Assembly (NCBI GenBank): GCA_948144175.1
Contig: CANXME010002073.1
Coordinates: 372,001 to 436,000 of the forward strand
DNA length: 64,000 nt
Origin: Closterium sp. NIES-65
Taxonomy: Eukaryota; Streptophyta; Zygnematophyceae; Desmidiales; Closteriaceae
Reading direction: 5' to 3'
The position numbers and the translations under genes were made by a program. The notes beneath the pieces were generated by a model. That model worked only from the letters and a program-made list of their open reading frames with translations, made no database searches and was not told where the DNA came from. Below, in pieces: positions 42,957-54,639 of the stretch (its first letter is position 1; each line of letters starts with the position of its first letter).

Positions 42957-44447
42957 TGACAAAAGTTAGAAGAAGAAAGAGGAATGAACTAGCAGAAATG
43001 GGGATACAAATAGCAAACCCTAGAAGGGTTGTACTCGCTATAGAGCACCCCACTACAGGCTAGAACATAAGAATAATATTCTGACACACCCCCATAGCCA
43101 AAGTGGGGTGTAATCAGCAGAGCAGGCAAAGCAAAACAAGCTCAGGGTGGATCACAATGTCACCACACATTCTGAGCACAAGTTCAAGAAGAAATAGTTT
43201 AGAGTTCACAATTATGAGCAGAGCTAGTGGTAGTCACAACGGGTAAGTGAGGAGGAGGAGGGAGAGTGAGGGGAGAGGAGACAGGAGGCGACGGCTGAAG
43301 CTGCAGACACACGGGCAACAGGAGGCAGACTGGCACAGCGGCTACCGGACAGCGCCCGGACTACAGGAGTAACAGGCCCCGCGGCTCAAATAGCGGCGGA
43401 CGGGCAACGGACCCACGGGCGGCTGGCACAGCTGGCTACGACTGGGCTACCGGGACAGCGCCCCGGACTACAGGTGCTGCGGACGACAAACTGGCAACCT
43501 CCGCTCATCCTCCCGCACACAGTCCCACCCCCCTGATACACACCCACTGCTACACCGCTAGCTCTACTCCCACACACACCCCTTAAACCCTAAACCCAGT
43601 CTCCCACACAACCACCCCCCTCAGCGACAGCTGCAGCAGTGGGAGACGAAGGAGGAGGAGGAGCAAGGGAGGAAGGCACACCGGCCACCCCCATACCTGC
43701 CACCCAAGCGGCCCCCTCAGGTCGCCTCGACGGACGACGGGAAATGGTAGGGGGAAGGGGGGGGGGGGGGGGGGGGGGGGGCGCGGTGTGGTGAAAGGGG
43801 CCCACCACGGGCCTGGTTGGAGGGCGGGGCCGCGACAAGGGGCGGGACCGCGACGGTCGGGGCGGGGCAGCGACGAGGGGCGGGGCCGCTTCGAGGGGCG
43901 GGGCCGCGACGCAAGGCGGGGCCGCGACGTAGGGCGGGGCCGCGTCGAGGGGCGGGGCCGCGACGGGCGGGGCGGGGCCGTGACAAAGGGCGGGGCCGCT
44001 TCGAGGGGCGGGGCCGCGACGCAGGGCGGGGCCGCGACGCAGGGCGGGGCCGCGACGTAGGGCGGGGCCGCGTCGAGGGGCGGGGCCGCGACGGTCGGGG
44101 CCGCTTCGAGGGGCTGGGCCGCGACGCAGGGCAGAAGCCCGCCGCGTGCCTCGGGGCGCACAGCGGGCAAAGAACCGCCGCGCGCCTCGGGGCGCACGGC
44201 GGGCAGAAAACCGCCGCGCGCCTCGGGGCGCACGGCGGGAGGAAAAAGTAGCAGCGGAAGCGAGGTGGTAACCCACCCACAGGATCGATCCAAGGGGATC
44301 GACCTGCTCTGATAGCATGACAAAAGTTAGAAGAAGAAAGAGGAATGAACTAGCAGAAATGGGGATACAAATAGCAAACCCTAGAAGGGTTGTACTCGCT
44401 ATAGAGCACCCCACTACAGGCTAGAACATAAGAATAATATTCTGACA
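42957..44447 (-). mobile_element. Element F: small non-autonomous LTR element, both ends whole
   Basis: The element is 1,491 bp. The 130-bp LTRs at 42957-43086 and 44318-44447 look identical by eye, and CATAG flanks both sides (42952-42956, 44448-44452). On the minus strand, the primer site TGCTATCAGAGCAGG (44303-44317) and polypurine tract (43087-43096) are in place. The inside has a GC-rich leader repeat and a 3' block shared with A, B and D (GCTCAGGGTGGATCACAA and neighbours at about 43140-43190). No protease, integrase or polymerase is coded. It is thus a LARD/TRIM-type passenger and, by LTR identity, very recent. Confidence 0.9.
43795..44110. repeat. GGGGCGGGGCCGCGAC leader repeat of element F
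   Basis: About 16 short GC-rich units with alternating ends (GCGACG, GCTTCGA, GCGTCGA), in the leader position. A poly-G run lies just left of it at about 43757-43781. Confidence 0.8.
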
Positions 44448-45725
44448 CATAGGCATTCACACCCAGCACGCTGGTCACTGCACCAGCCATGTTCAAGGAC
44501 GTGGCGCCTACAACTGCACGTCGTCGTCGCCTTCGCCGACGTCGGCCAAACACACTTGAACAATCACGATGGAGCACCGGTTGAAGGTCAGGAAGTGCAG
44601 TGCCTTCGTGAGGAAGTCGGCTAGCTGCTTAGTGGCCGAGATGTATTGCAGCGCAACCTTTTTGCGTTTCACCATTAGTTGCAGACAGACGTAGCGACGC
44701 TCCATGTGCTTGAGGCTACACTTCAGCTGCAAGCCTCCAGCGACCGCGATGGCCGACTGGTTGTCCACGTTGAGGACGGTCGGCGTCCCAGCGTCGAGCA
44801 GCTAGAACTTGCGTGGAGGTAGAGAAGAGGGCATGCCTCCTTGGCGGTTTCGGTGGTCACAAGGTACTCCGATTCCATCAACGACAGAGTCACGCAGTTG
44901 ACGCGGTGGCTCGTCCAGGAGACGGCGGCACCACCGAAGGAAAAAACGTAGCCGTTCATGCTCTGCGCGTCTGTTTGTTGCCGACGTCGTTGGCATTTCT
45001 ATAGCCAACCAAACACAGCGACGGAGGTCCACCGCCGAACTCCAAGGCGGCATCTCAAGTGTCGACGAGGTAGGCGAGGCAGCGTTCAATCTCGCGCCAA
45101 TGCTGGTAGCTCTCACTGTCAGGACCAACCCTTGCATACTACAGGCGATGACTATGTCGGGCCGAGTGGTCGTGGTAGCGAACTGCAGCAAGCCGATCTT
45201 CTGCCGGTACTCCTCTTCCTTACGTGACTGAAACTTCTCGTCGTTGAACGCCAGCTTGGCATAGGCATCGACAAAGACCGGCGTCTTCAGATGCCGACCA
45301 TTCTCCTCCTCGTCAATGAAGCTCCTGCGTAGCTTGTCGACTTACGACTACTGGTGGAGTCACAGCTTCTGCGCAGGTCGATCGCACACGATTTCTAACT
45401 CTAGGTACATCTTGATTGGGCTGATCTCACGCAGCTCAAAGGCGGCCTCCAGCCATTTGCGCTACTCCTTCAGCATCGTGGTGCTGCTGCTGGCGGCGTG
45501 GTCGTCGACATAGACTAGCACCCAACACACTACTCCATTGTCATCGACCTTGAAGTAGAGAGGCTTGTTGACCTGTCTCTTGCTCCAGCTAGTGCCAGTC
45601 AGCACGGCGTCGAGCGTCGAGTACCACAATAGCGGCGACTGCTTGAGACCGTACACGCTCTTTGACAGCTTGCACACGCAGCTGATGTCGTTGTTGTAGT
45701 AGGCCGGCTGGTCCATGTAGTGCAC

Positions 45726-46385
45726 CTAGCCAATATTGCTCTGCGGGAGGACTACCTGACCAGATGCATCAATGTAGGGGGACACAATGCGCAGGATGAA
45801 GAGACTTGACATGGGCTCCCGAGTCGTCCCATACGTATGTACAGACCGCAAACCGCGTGCGCAGAAAAGGTGGTGGCGACGCCGAGGTCCTGAAGACGAC
45901 AGAGACTCACCAAGTTTTTGGAGAACGAGGGGAAGCACAGACCGGAGAGTAGGCCTAAGGGGACTGCTAGACATGGGAGTGCAGTAGTGCTGCGTCCGAC
46001 AACCGGTTCTGAGGGATCGGCCAAGGCAACTGAGACAAGAGTTGGAAGCTGAGAGAGTTTGGTGCTACTGCGGAAGAAGCATTAAGACGCGCCGGATTCA
46101 AGCGTGAAGGAGAGTGACTCCTCAACGGTCGTCTCACGTGGACTACCAACAGTACAAGCTCCAATACTAGAATAAGCTACAGATCCTAGGCTAGGCATAC
46201 ACGAGTGATAAGAGCTAGCAACACTAGATTCATCAAGAGGCAAGATATAGACAAATTACCAAGTAGCATGCAAATCAGACATATGCATTGTAAACACATG
46301 GTAGCCCAGGCGGCGCAATGAAGCCCAGTGTAGGGCAGGTGCGTCAAAGCCAAAACGCTTGTAATAGAGGTCGGTGAGGTGGCCA
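45726..46385 (-). mobile_element. Copia fragment: gag end and protease, A/B/D-type lineage
   Basis: The minus strand shows a protease-flank block (LADPSEPVVG, LPCLAVPLGLLSGLCFPSFS) and, to the right, HLTDLYYKRFGFDAPALHW-like gag coding. It abuts element G without a clear border motif. An old fossil with several breaks. Confidence 0.65.
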
Positions 46386-46405
46386 AAGCACCCGTCATCG
46401 GATCC

Positions 46406-46640
46406 GAGTTAGAGGGACCCCTGCGGGGTCCCCCCACGCCGCGACCTAGTAAGGCCCCAACGGGCCCCCCCACGTCACAACCTAGTAAGGCCCTCGCAGG
46501 CCCGTCAAATTGCGAGTTAGAGGGACCCCTAAGGGTCCCCCCACGTCATGATCTAGTAAGGTTTATGCGGGCCCGTCGAATCGCGAGTTAGAGGGACCCC
46601 CGCGGGTCCCCCCTACATTGCAACCTAGTAAGGCCCCCCC
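46406..46640. repeat. 71-bp repeat with GC hairpins
   Basis: Units begin with GAGTTAGAGGGACCCC at 46406, 46514 and 46585. Spacing is 108 and 71 bp; the first interval contains an extra 37-bp half unit. Each unit has a self-complementary core (GGGACCCCTGCGGGGTCCC; GGGACCCCTAAGGGTCCC; GGGACCCCCGCGGGTCCC) and an AACCTAGTAAGGCCC block. It codes for nothing that I can see. Confidence 0.75.
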
Positions 46641-46674
46641 TGGCCCATCATATCACGTCCCCCCCCCCCCCCCC

Positions 46675-46985
46675 CGTCGCCACCTCCCACCTGTAACCTG
46701 CTGCCCCACCCGCCCACCAAACTTTACCTGCTGCCCCACCTGGGAGCCGCCCACCCACCTATTATTAGCCGCCACACCCAAAACCCGCTACCCCACTCTG
46801 TAACCCGTCGCCCCACCTGTAACCCACCGCCCCACCTGTAACTCGCCGCCCCACCTATAACCAGCCGCCCCACTTGTAACCCACTGCCCCACCTGTAGCC
46901 CGCCGCCCCACCTGTAACCCGCCGCCCCACCTGTAACCCGCCACCCCACCTGTAACCCGCCGCCCCACCCCCTGGCTTCAGCCGC
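46675..46985. repeat. Repeat of GTAACCCGCCGCCCCACCT
   Basis: About fourteen units of 18-19 bp. By position, ahead of gag remains on the plus strand, it may be the tandem leader of element H. Confidence 0.75.
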
Positions 46986-49900
46986 ACCCTGTACCCGCCA
47001 GCCCCACCTTCTACCTACCACCACGAGACTGCCCTCCAGCTCCACCTGCTCGCTCTTGACCGCTCCCCAGCAATCTAGACCTGCCAAAACTGCTCCCCAC
47101 TTTTATTGATCCCACTAGACTGTCCGTTACCGCACTAGACCGCTTCCAACCACACACAGCTGCGCTCAACCGCATTGGATCGCGCTAGACCATACCCGTA
47201 CCTGTACTTAGAAGGCCCCGCGGCCCCTCCAGCTGCAAGGTCCCGCGGCCCGGACCCGTACCTACTACCTGCTACTTGAACCAGCTATTCGTTCCACCCT
47301 TACCCCGTTTCTAGCTCCTCACATGGCGCCTACTAGAGTTCTACAGTAGCACGGCCAGCCGCAGCACTCCCGGCAGTGGAGACCTGAGGGTCCAAGTTGT
47401 GGCGGCCCCAGCAGCGGCTCAGCTAGCAGTGGGCGAGCCATCAGTTCCTGTGGGTACCGGATCCTGATTGGTCCTGGTGCTGGCCCTACCTGCTGGTGTT
47501 ATGACCACTCTGCGTCCCGCTGCTACCATCGCCTAGACAACCTCCACCATGAGCGTTTTGGATCTGACGCGATTCCACCACACTAGCCTTCGCGTCTTCG
47601 CCAGAGTACTGGACCAGTTGAGTTGCAACTACCACGTCTAGGACCTTTCCCCGCTACACGAGTAGGGATTTGTGTTTCCAATCTTTGTGCATATATAGTT
47701 TCTAGCCTAGGTGCCTCTGAGGGTCTTTGTGAGGGAGATGCAGCTACCATTAGTCTAATACCAGCCTTTGTCGCTAGCTCGGGTACAACCTCACCGACTC
47801 CGTAGCTTTCCTTCACCCTCGACTCAGAGGCATCCAGCTGTTTCTTTCGCGACCGCACCGACCTCATGATACTGCACACTCCGGTCACTACTGCCTTGCC
47901 TGACCCCTCAGTGGGACCTGTCTTTGCCCACCGCACCACCACTCTCCCGTGTCCGATGGCTCCCTCTAAGTTTCTCACAGGTTACTACACCCCCTCGTTC
48001 TCTAAGAACCTGGTGGGTGTCAGACACCTCCACGACCTCGATGTCGTCACTAATTTCCCTCCATACGAGCTTGTTGCCTCCTGAACAGCGTCTCTGGCCA
48101 CTTTCCGCAGGGAGCCAGGCTCTGGTCTGTACTCACTACACACTGGGTCCCACCACACTGGGTCAGGTCAGGTCAGGTCAGGTAGCTGCTGTGTCGTGCG
48201 ACTGTCGGTCACTCACCCACCCGTTGGTCCTCTAGCACCACCGTTTAGGTCACCCGTTCCTGCATCTTAGTATGATGGTACGTCACCGCCTGGTCTCAGG
48301 TCTCCCAGAGTCACTCGCCCCACTTTCCCGCTCGCCTGCACCGCCGTGCACCCCGTGCGTCGAGGGTTGGTAGCGCGCTGCCCCTCACTCCCCATCGTTC
48401 CCCCCCACCACCGCTCACTTACAAACCCTCCACTTGGACGTCTGGGGCCCCTCCCCGGTCCTTGGACACGCCAGGAGCGTTTCTTCCTGATTGAGGTGGA
48501 CGACTACTCCCGCTACACCATAGTGTTTCCCTTGCGACGAAAGGCCGACGTGCCTACCGTCCTAGAGTCGTCGCTACTAGCAAGGGGTGTTGCCCAGGGC
48601 CTTCATGGACTTCGTCTAGACTCAGACCGTGGTGGTGAGTTTGACTCCATTTGCCTGTCGGCGTTCTATGGGGCTCAGAGCAGAAAGGGGTAGCTGAGCA
48701 ATGCATCGGCCTAGTCATGGAGGTTGCCCGTTCCTTCCTGTGGCCCCACGCCGTCTACTACGCCGCGCACCAGCTGAACATGTGGCCCAGTGACGCACGG
48801 CCACGGGTGACGCTGGTCTTCCTTTGGACATGGTCTCAGGGTGTAGGAGCTCCCTGGCTCATGTTCGTGCCCCTAGAGCGAACACGTTGTCTGCTCGCAC
48901 CCGTGCCTGTGTCTACCAGTTCTTCAATGAGTCGGTATGTTACTACAAGAGTCGTCCCCACCAAGGTTCTCAGGCCTTTTCCACACCGCTGTCCTTCATC
49001 CCAGTAGCCCCCTCAATGGCCCCGGTAGCCTCCCCCCCCCCCCTTCGCGTCCTGCCCCATCAGGTGTGTCACACGTCACTCCTTAGTTGTCTCCCGAGCA
49101 GAGTCCAGTCCTTGTCGAGCGTTTGGGGGGGCAGGATGTGCAGCTGCCGAGGGTGAGGGTACTGAGGCTGCTGGAGCTGGTGGTGCCGGCTCTTGGGGTG
49201 CAGTGGGGTGTAGGCATGGAGACCACCCCTGTGGAGGACACGGCAGCCTTGAGTCAGCGGCCTCTCCCCGTGTCACCCCCTGGCTTCCCGTCCGTCCTGC
49301 AGTTCCCTCCTTGTTCGTCTCTACGGACGGTCACTGAGGAGCCTGGGTGTATACCTATGGGAGGTATTGGAGGCACTGGGGGTGTCATTGGTGGAGGTTC
49401 TGATTCTGGGAGTGCTGGAGCCAGAGGCACTGGCACTTCGACGCCTACACCGCACACTGTATGTTTCTTGATCCGTGAGCAGCGCCTTCTACAGTTGGAG
49501 AGGGAGGAGCAGGAGCGGTTTCAGAAGGCACAATAGCAGTAGCAGCTGCAACAGCAGTAGCAGCAGAAGTAGCAGCGGGAGCGGTTTCAGTCGCAACGTT
49601 GGGAGAGAGTATAGGAGGAGTCACGGCCACACCAGGAGGTGCAGTTACAACCACATCGGGAGAGAGTAGAGGAGGATTCATGGCCACAAAATCAAGTGCA
49701 GCTATAGCCACAGCACTAGAGAGTAGAGGCAGAGACACGACCACAGCAGCGGGTGCGGTTGCAGCCACAGCAGGAGAGAGAGTAGAGGAGGAGTCATAGT
49801 CGCAGCAGCAGGTGCAGTTACAGACGCAGCATGAGGGGTTGAGGAGCGCCCACGATTGCGGCAGCAGATGCAGTTGCAGCTGCAGCAGGAGAGGGTAGAG

Positions 49901-51640
49901 GAGGAGCCACAGCCGCAGCAGCAGGAGCAGCAACAAGGGCAGGTGCCGCAAGAGCAGCCAGAAGAGGAGGTGGAGCAGCAGCAACATAGAGACCTGCCCG
50001 ACTCAGCACCTGACTACCGACCCCCCCATCCCTATTCCCCCTGACTAGTCTGTGACCTTGACTCCGTGGTCTCGCCGTCCTCCTCTAAGTAGAGCTGTGT
50101 CCCCAGAGCCTTGGCGGTCTCGTTACCGACTCGTTTCACCTTGTTTTCCGCTCTCGTGTTCCTCCTAATTTCCTTCTGCAGCCTCCTCAGTCGACCCTTA
50201 CTGTGTCTCCAGACCTGTTCTCCGACTACCTTTGTGCCTCTCTTCCTGTTGTCGCCCGTATTTTGTCCGCATTGGTCATTCGCCTGACTGCCCCTCCCCC
50301 CCCCCCCCCCCCCCCTCCCCCCCCCCCCTCCCTTCCCCTGTCTATCTCGGCTCTGGTTACCAGAGTCGCTGGCTTTGCCTCGTCACACCGCCTTGACTAC
50401 GCCTCTCACCTGGTGAGTGGCCGTGCTCGTTCTCCGTCCATTGGGGGTGTTCCCATCTTTCCTCTCAAGGTCCTGGAGGACAGGCAGCCCGAGCTTGGTT
50501 TCCTTGCGGTCGTTGTTCCTCATCTTTGCGCCATGCTATTTGCCCCTGAGGGGGGTCCACACGCCCTTGACATCCCCACCCATCGCACTTATGTCGAGGC
50601 GTTCGCGGTTCCTTGGGCCCCGTACTCGATTGCAGCCAAGAAGGCAGAGATGGAATCTTATAGGTCCACAGGCACCTACGTCGACGCAGTCCCACCACAT
50701 AGGGTGGACGCCGTCAGTGGCATGTGGCTCCATAAGGTGAAGCGGCCGCCTGGATCACCACCGGTGTTCAAGGCGCGCAACGTGGCGAGAGGCTTTAGTC
50801 AGCAAGAGGGGGTTGACTTCTTCCAGAACTTCGCTCCTACCGCAAAGATGACCACTCTTCAGGCGTTTCTTCATGTTGCAGCCTAGTGCGAGTACCACTC
50901 TTGGACTTCTCCACAACGTTTCTTCAGGGGAGCCTCCACAAGCAGATCGGGCTGCATAGTCCGCTTGGTTTGACTGGCTCTTTCCCTCCTGAGACCCAGT
51001 GGCAGCTGCGTCAACCGGTCTATGGCCTGTGCCACGCTCCTCGCAAGTGGCACGACATGCTTCGCACGACCCTTGCTGCACTTGGTACCTCGACCCTGTT
51101 CTTTGTTCCGATTTACGTCGACGACCTGCTCTTCGCCACTCCCGACCGCAAAGCAATGGCCTCCGTGAAAGAGGAACTGCAGAAGAGACACACTTGCACT
51201 GACCTTGGTGAGCTGCAACGCTATCTCGGCTTGCAGATCACCAGGGACAGGGCAACTTCCACCATTACGCTGACACAGTCGCTAATGGTCGAGCAGATCC
51301 CCACGCGGTTTTGCTTCTCGTTGTCCAAGGTACAGCTCACCCCTCTTGCTATGGATCATGGGTCACGGCTCCACGTTCGGACGGGTCATTTGAATCCAGC
51401 TGTCCATATCCAGAGTTGGTGGGCTGTCTCATTACTTGATGACCTATATTCGCCCAGATTTCGCTTTCCCTCTTAGCGTCCTGGTGTGTCTTGTTGTGCC
51501 TGGGAGACACCGACCTTCCTAAGAGGTTGACTGCTAAGAGAGTGCTGAAGTATGTGGCGAGCACATCAGGCATGGAAGTTGTCCTTGGAGGGAAGTAGCT
51601 AGTTACACTCACAGGTTTATCGGACACTTCGTATGCAGGT
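46986..51640 (+). mobile_element. Element H: old copia fossil, A/B/D-type lineage
   Basis: Domains occur in copia order on the plus strand: a gag remnant (47400-47600), protease (47820-48080), HH-CC (48240-48370), integrase (48430-48960), a Gln-rich repeat linker (49490-50000), reverse transcriptase (50560-51330, with FVPIYVDDLLFAT) and the start of RNase H (to about 51640). It carries many breaks and no LTRs are found. It ends abruptly at a CCCTTCC repeat. Clearly older than A, B, D and F. Confidence 0.85.
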
Positions 51641-52480
51641 CGTGGCGCTTCACTTCCCTCCCTTACCTACCCTCCCTTCCCTCCGTTCCCACCCTTCCCT
51701 TCCCTCCCTTCCCTCCCTCCCCTCGCTTCCCTTCCCTTCCCTTATCCCGGTTCCCTCTCCTTGTCAACCTGGCGGTGCAGTATGCGCTGTGTGTTGAGTC
51801 ATTGTAGATCTAGATAAGGAAGTTGCGTGACCTTTCTTCATGTGTGTGCATATCGCCCATACGTTTGGCTGCTTGGGTTGCGCATCAGGGGGCAAACACA
51901 GTGTTGTCGGACGGGCCACACAAGCTCGCCCAGGAGAGCCATGTGCGCCGGGGATTGACACACGTGATGGTGGCATATTTCTTGCTGGTGAAGCCCTTGA
52001 ATATGTTCATGATTTCCTACCAGGTACACTAGTCTTGTTGTGGATTGTGTACAACCCAATTTCAAGAGATGTTGAGCGTATAGCTTACCACCTTTTCCCT
52101 GATCATGTTTCCACTTACCCACCCTCACCCCACAATAGGGAACCACGCGTGCTGAGCGGGAGAAGTTCAGGGCGATGTGCTAAGTGATGAGGAGTGGGAT
52201 GCCCTGGAGGGGTTTCTTTGACCCTTTGCCAGCGTCTCCAAGCCGAACATGTTCGAGTTCAACCGAACATGCAGATTTTCACAAACCCTCTATATGTTCG
52301 CCCCCCTATCACGAACACCGAACGCTTAAAAACACCAAAAAATGTTTGGGCGGACCGAACATGTTCATTTTGCCCGTTTGATAGGCGAACATGTTCGGTG
52401 TTCGCTCGTTGCTCTCGTCTGGTACACGCTTCGACCCTCAAGCGTATAACGTATGTACGCTAGCATTTATACGTTATACG
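51640..52480 (+). repeat. Segmental copy 1 beyond element H
   Basis: Together with the H end (from about 51060), this matches 58290-60140 in the same order. It comprises copia reverse transcriptase remains, a CCCTTCC-rich stretch, an unassigned block with CLGCASGG and THVMVA pieces, and the CGAACATGTTCG-rich block. A short DEEWDALEGFL frame near 52185-52220 resembles the C-terminal part of hAT transposases, but the match is too short to be sure. Confidence 0.75.
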
Positions 52481-53050
52481 TAATCGAGAAATTTGAAGGG
52501 CTGCCCAATTGTTTTGCAAAATAGATGTGGATTTTTTTTGTGAGCATTTCGCCGAAGACAAAATGCAAATTTGCGGTCCAGGCAAGCGGGAATCTGACTT
52601 CGATTTCTCTGGCATATTTGACAATCGAATGTTTTATTTGAGATCCCATTTAGGCATCGAAACCCATCAAATCTACGAAAGCCGACCTGTGAAATTTGAC
52701 CCCCCAACTACCTCACGCTACTTACCAGCCAATCCAACTGCTAACTCGTCGATTCCTTATTTCCATTCCCGTTTTCAGTAGAGCCCACTCCTGCTACTCT
52801 CTCTGTCTAGCGATAATATTGATTCCACCGCCCACCCAACCCGCCTTTCAGAATGAGGAGAATGATAGTGTAGGGCACGTCTTAGTGAGAATGGGGAGTA
52901 TTTTTTATTTCACCCTGCCCGGTTATTTTTTTACTGCCCGAAATAGCGTATGCCAGATCTGGGACCATAAAATTTAGCATATAAAGGCAAGCGTACGTAT
53001 GATACACATATATGCGCTAAAAGAGTATATGCCAATATAGGCGATGCAGT
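52481..53050. other. AT-rich segment, no gene assigned
   Basis: Much lower GC than its surroundings. Open frames of 60-93 codons exist on both strands but none shows a known motif. It may come from a different source than the flanks. Confidence 0.35.
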
Positions 53051-53640
53051 GATGCGCTCACCTCCACGTGGCACTTACTGCTCACCTCCACGTTGCACTC
53101 ACTGCTCACCTACATGTTGCAGGGAGAGAGGAGGGAAGAAGAGAAAGGGCAGCAAGGAGGGAGGAGGGCAAAGAGAAAGGGGAGCAGAGAGAAAGGAAAG
53201 CAGAAAGGAGAGCAAAGAGAAAGGGGAGCAGAGAGGAAGGGGAGCAGAGAGAAAGGGGAGTAGAGTGAAAGGGGAGAAGAGAGGAAGGAGAGCAAAGAGA
53301 AAGAGGAGAAGGGAGAAAGGGAAGCACCCAAATCAGTTAGAATGGGCTTGCTGGTGATGTAAACGAGATCTTCCAATTGTGAGCCATGCCGATTTGAGGA
53401 GGAAAGTGTGGGTGGAGAATGAGAGGTTGAAGAAGAGTGAAGTGGGAGAGGGAGGAGGATGGTTGGGAGGGATGAGAGGGAGGACAGGAGGGAGGTGAAG
53501 TGGAGGGCGATGAGGAGGTGACGCCCTCGAAGACGGATTGACATAGTGAAGGAAGCAGGGAGGAAGGGAGACCAAATGTGAGTGGTGGGAAGAGTATCAC
53601 AGCGGATTCGCTTTCTACATTTCTACGAAAATAATGCAAT
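53051..53640. repeat. Purine-rich GAGAAAGGGGAGCA repeat and flank
   Basis: Units of 13-17 bp run from 53120 to 53330, after two copies of CTCACCTCCACGTTGCACT. To 53640 the sequence stays G/A rich, with no gene. Confidence 0.6.
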
Positions 53641-54145
53641 GTCATTGTCTTCACCGTCCACAATCAGGTGAGTGTCTCAACCCTTCCACTCCCCTTACTA
53701 CCCTCTCCCCTCCGCCTCTCCTCCATAGTCTCGTCTTGAATCTCATGCACAGGCTACTCCTCCACACCCACCCTCGCACTGTGCTGCCCCGCTCCTTTCA
53801 CCACCCAAGACCCTGTCAGCACAACAGCCCTCTCATTCCCCCCTCACTGATCTCAACCCTCACACTCTCCTCACTTCCCTTTACCCTCACTGTATCATCC
53901 CCTACATTCCCCTCACTGCTCTCTCAACCCCCACTCTCTGCCTCACCTGAGTCGTCTTGAGCACCGAGTATTCTTCAACACAATTGAATGCGGATGGATG
54001 CTGCATTTGTTGATGTTGTCACCAGGTGACAGCAACGTCCAATCCATCCCTCACTCTTTGCTGACTGTGGCATCCACCTCCGCTGCTACCACGTGCCTCT
54101 CATTGCTGCATTGTTTCATCACTGCGTGTCTCCCATGCTCCTTAC

Positions 54146-54261
54146 CTGAGTCGTCTTGAAACCGAGTATTCCTCAACACCAGCCCTCACTATGTGTTGCC
54201 GTCCCTCAACGTGCACGCGCTGCCACGGCTGCTCCACAATGCGGATGAACATTGCTTTCAC
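54146..54261 (-). CDS. Candidate exon with diverged copies on both sides
   Basis: Acceptor CCCCACCAG and donor GTAAGG enclose 116 bases encoding VKAMFIRIVEQPWQRVHVEG then RQHIVRAGVEEYSVSRRL, a well-mixed globular-looking sequence. A partial copy of its start lies at 54358-54422, with an in-frame stop, and a partial copy of its end lies at 53945-54035. The gene is not recognised. A further minus-strand frame at 55690-55830 (CAVISAYDFSISHLDKQRAV) may belong to the same gene, upstream. Confidence 0.45.
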
Positions 54262-54639
54262 CTGGTGGGGAGAGAAGGGGGAGGGAAAAGGGGAGGGAGA
54301 GACATTGTGGCATTGTGAATGCTTGTTGGCATGGTAAATGCATGCATGGCGATACGGATGTTCCCCCACGTGCATGCACTGCAATGGCTACTCCACAATG
54401 TGGATGGACGCTGCTATCACCTGGTGGTGGGAAGAGTGTATTGTAGTGTGCAGTGAGTGTGGAGAGTGCATGTGGCATGATGGCATGGTGGGTGCATGGG
54501 TGTGCATGTGGCATGGCATGTACTAAGGTGGATGCTTGAATGCCATGGCATGTGTGGCAGCAAGGGAGAAGACACTGCATGGTGCACGCTGCTAACACAA
54601 GATCGCAAGATGCCGTGGACTCATGCTCGCAAGGTGCAG

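Larger units (their letters stand above)
42340..45725 (-). mobile_element. Element G: copia fossil of a second lineage, split by F
   Basis: On the minus strand, 44460-45725 carries reverse transcriptase (CWVLVYVDDHAASSS), then RNase H (FSFGGAAVSWTSHRVNCVTL, MESEYL) and the C-terminal KALHFLTF block. Element F interrupts it at 42957-44447, and 42340-42956 is probably its 3' untranslated end. It is unlike A/B/D and close to the element at 62.2-64 kb. Gag, protease and integrase are missing. Broken, with several breaks. Confidence 0.75.

Noticed and set aside
51840-52220. hAT transposase gene
   Set aside because: Only one short DEEWDALE-type match; the rest of the block matches nothing that I know, so it is noted but not called.
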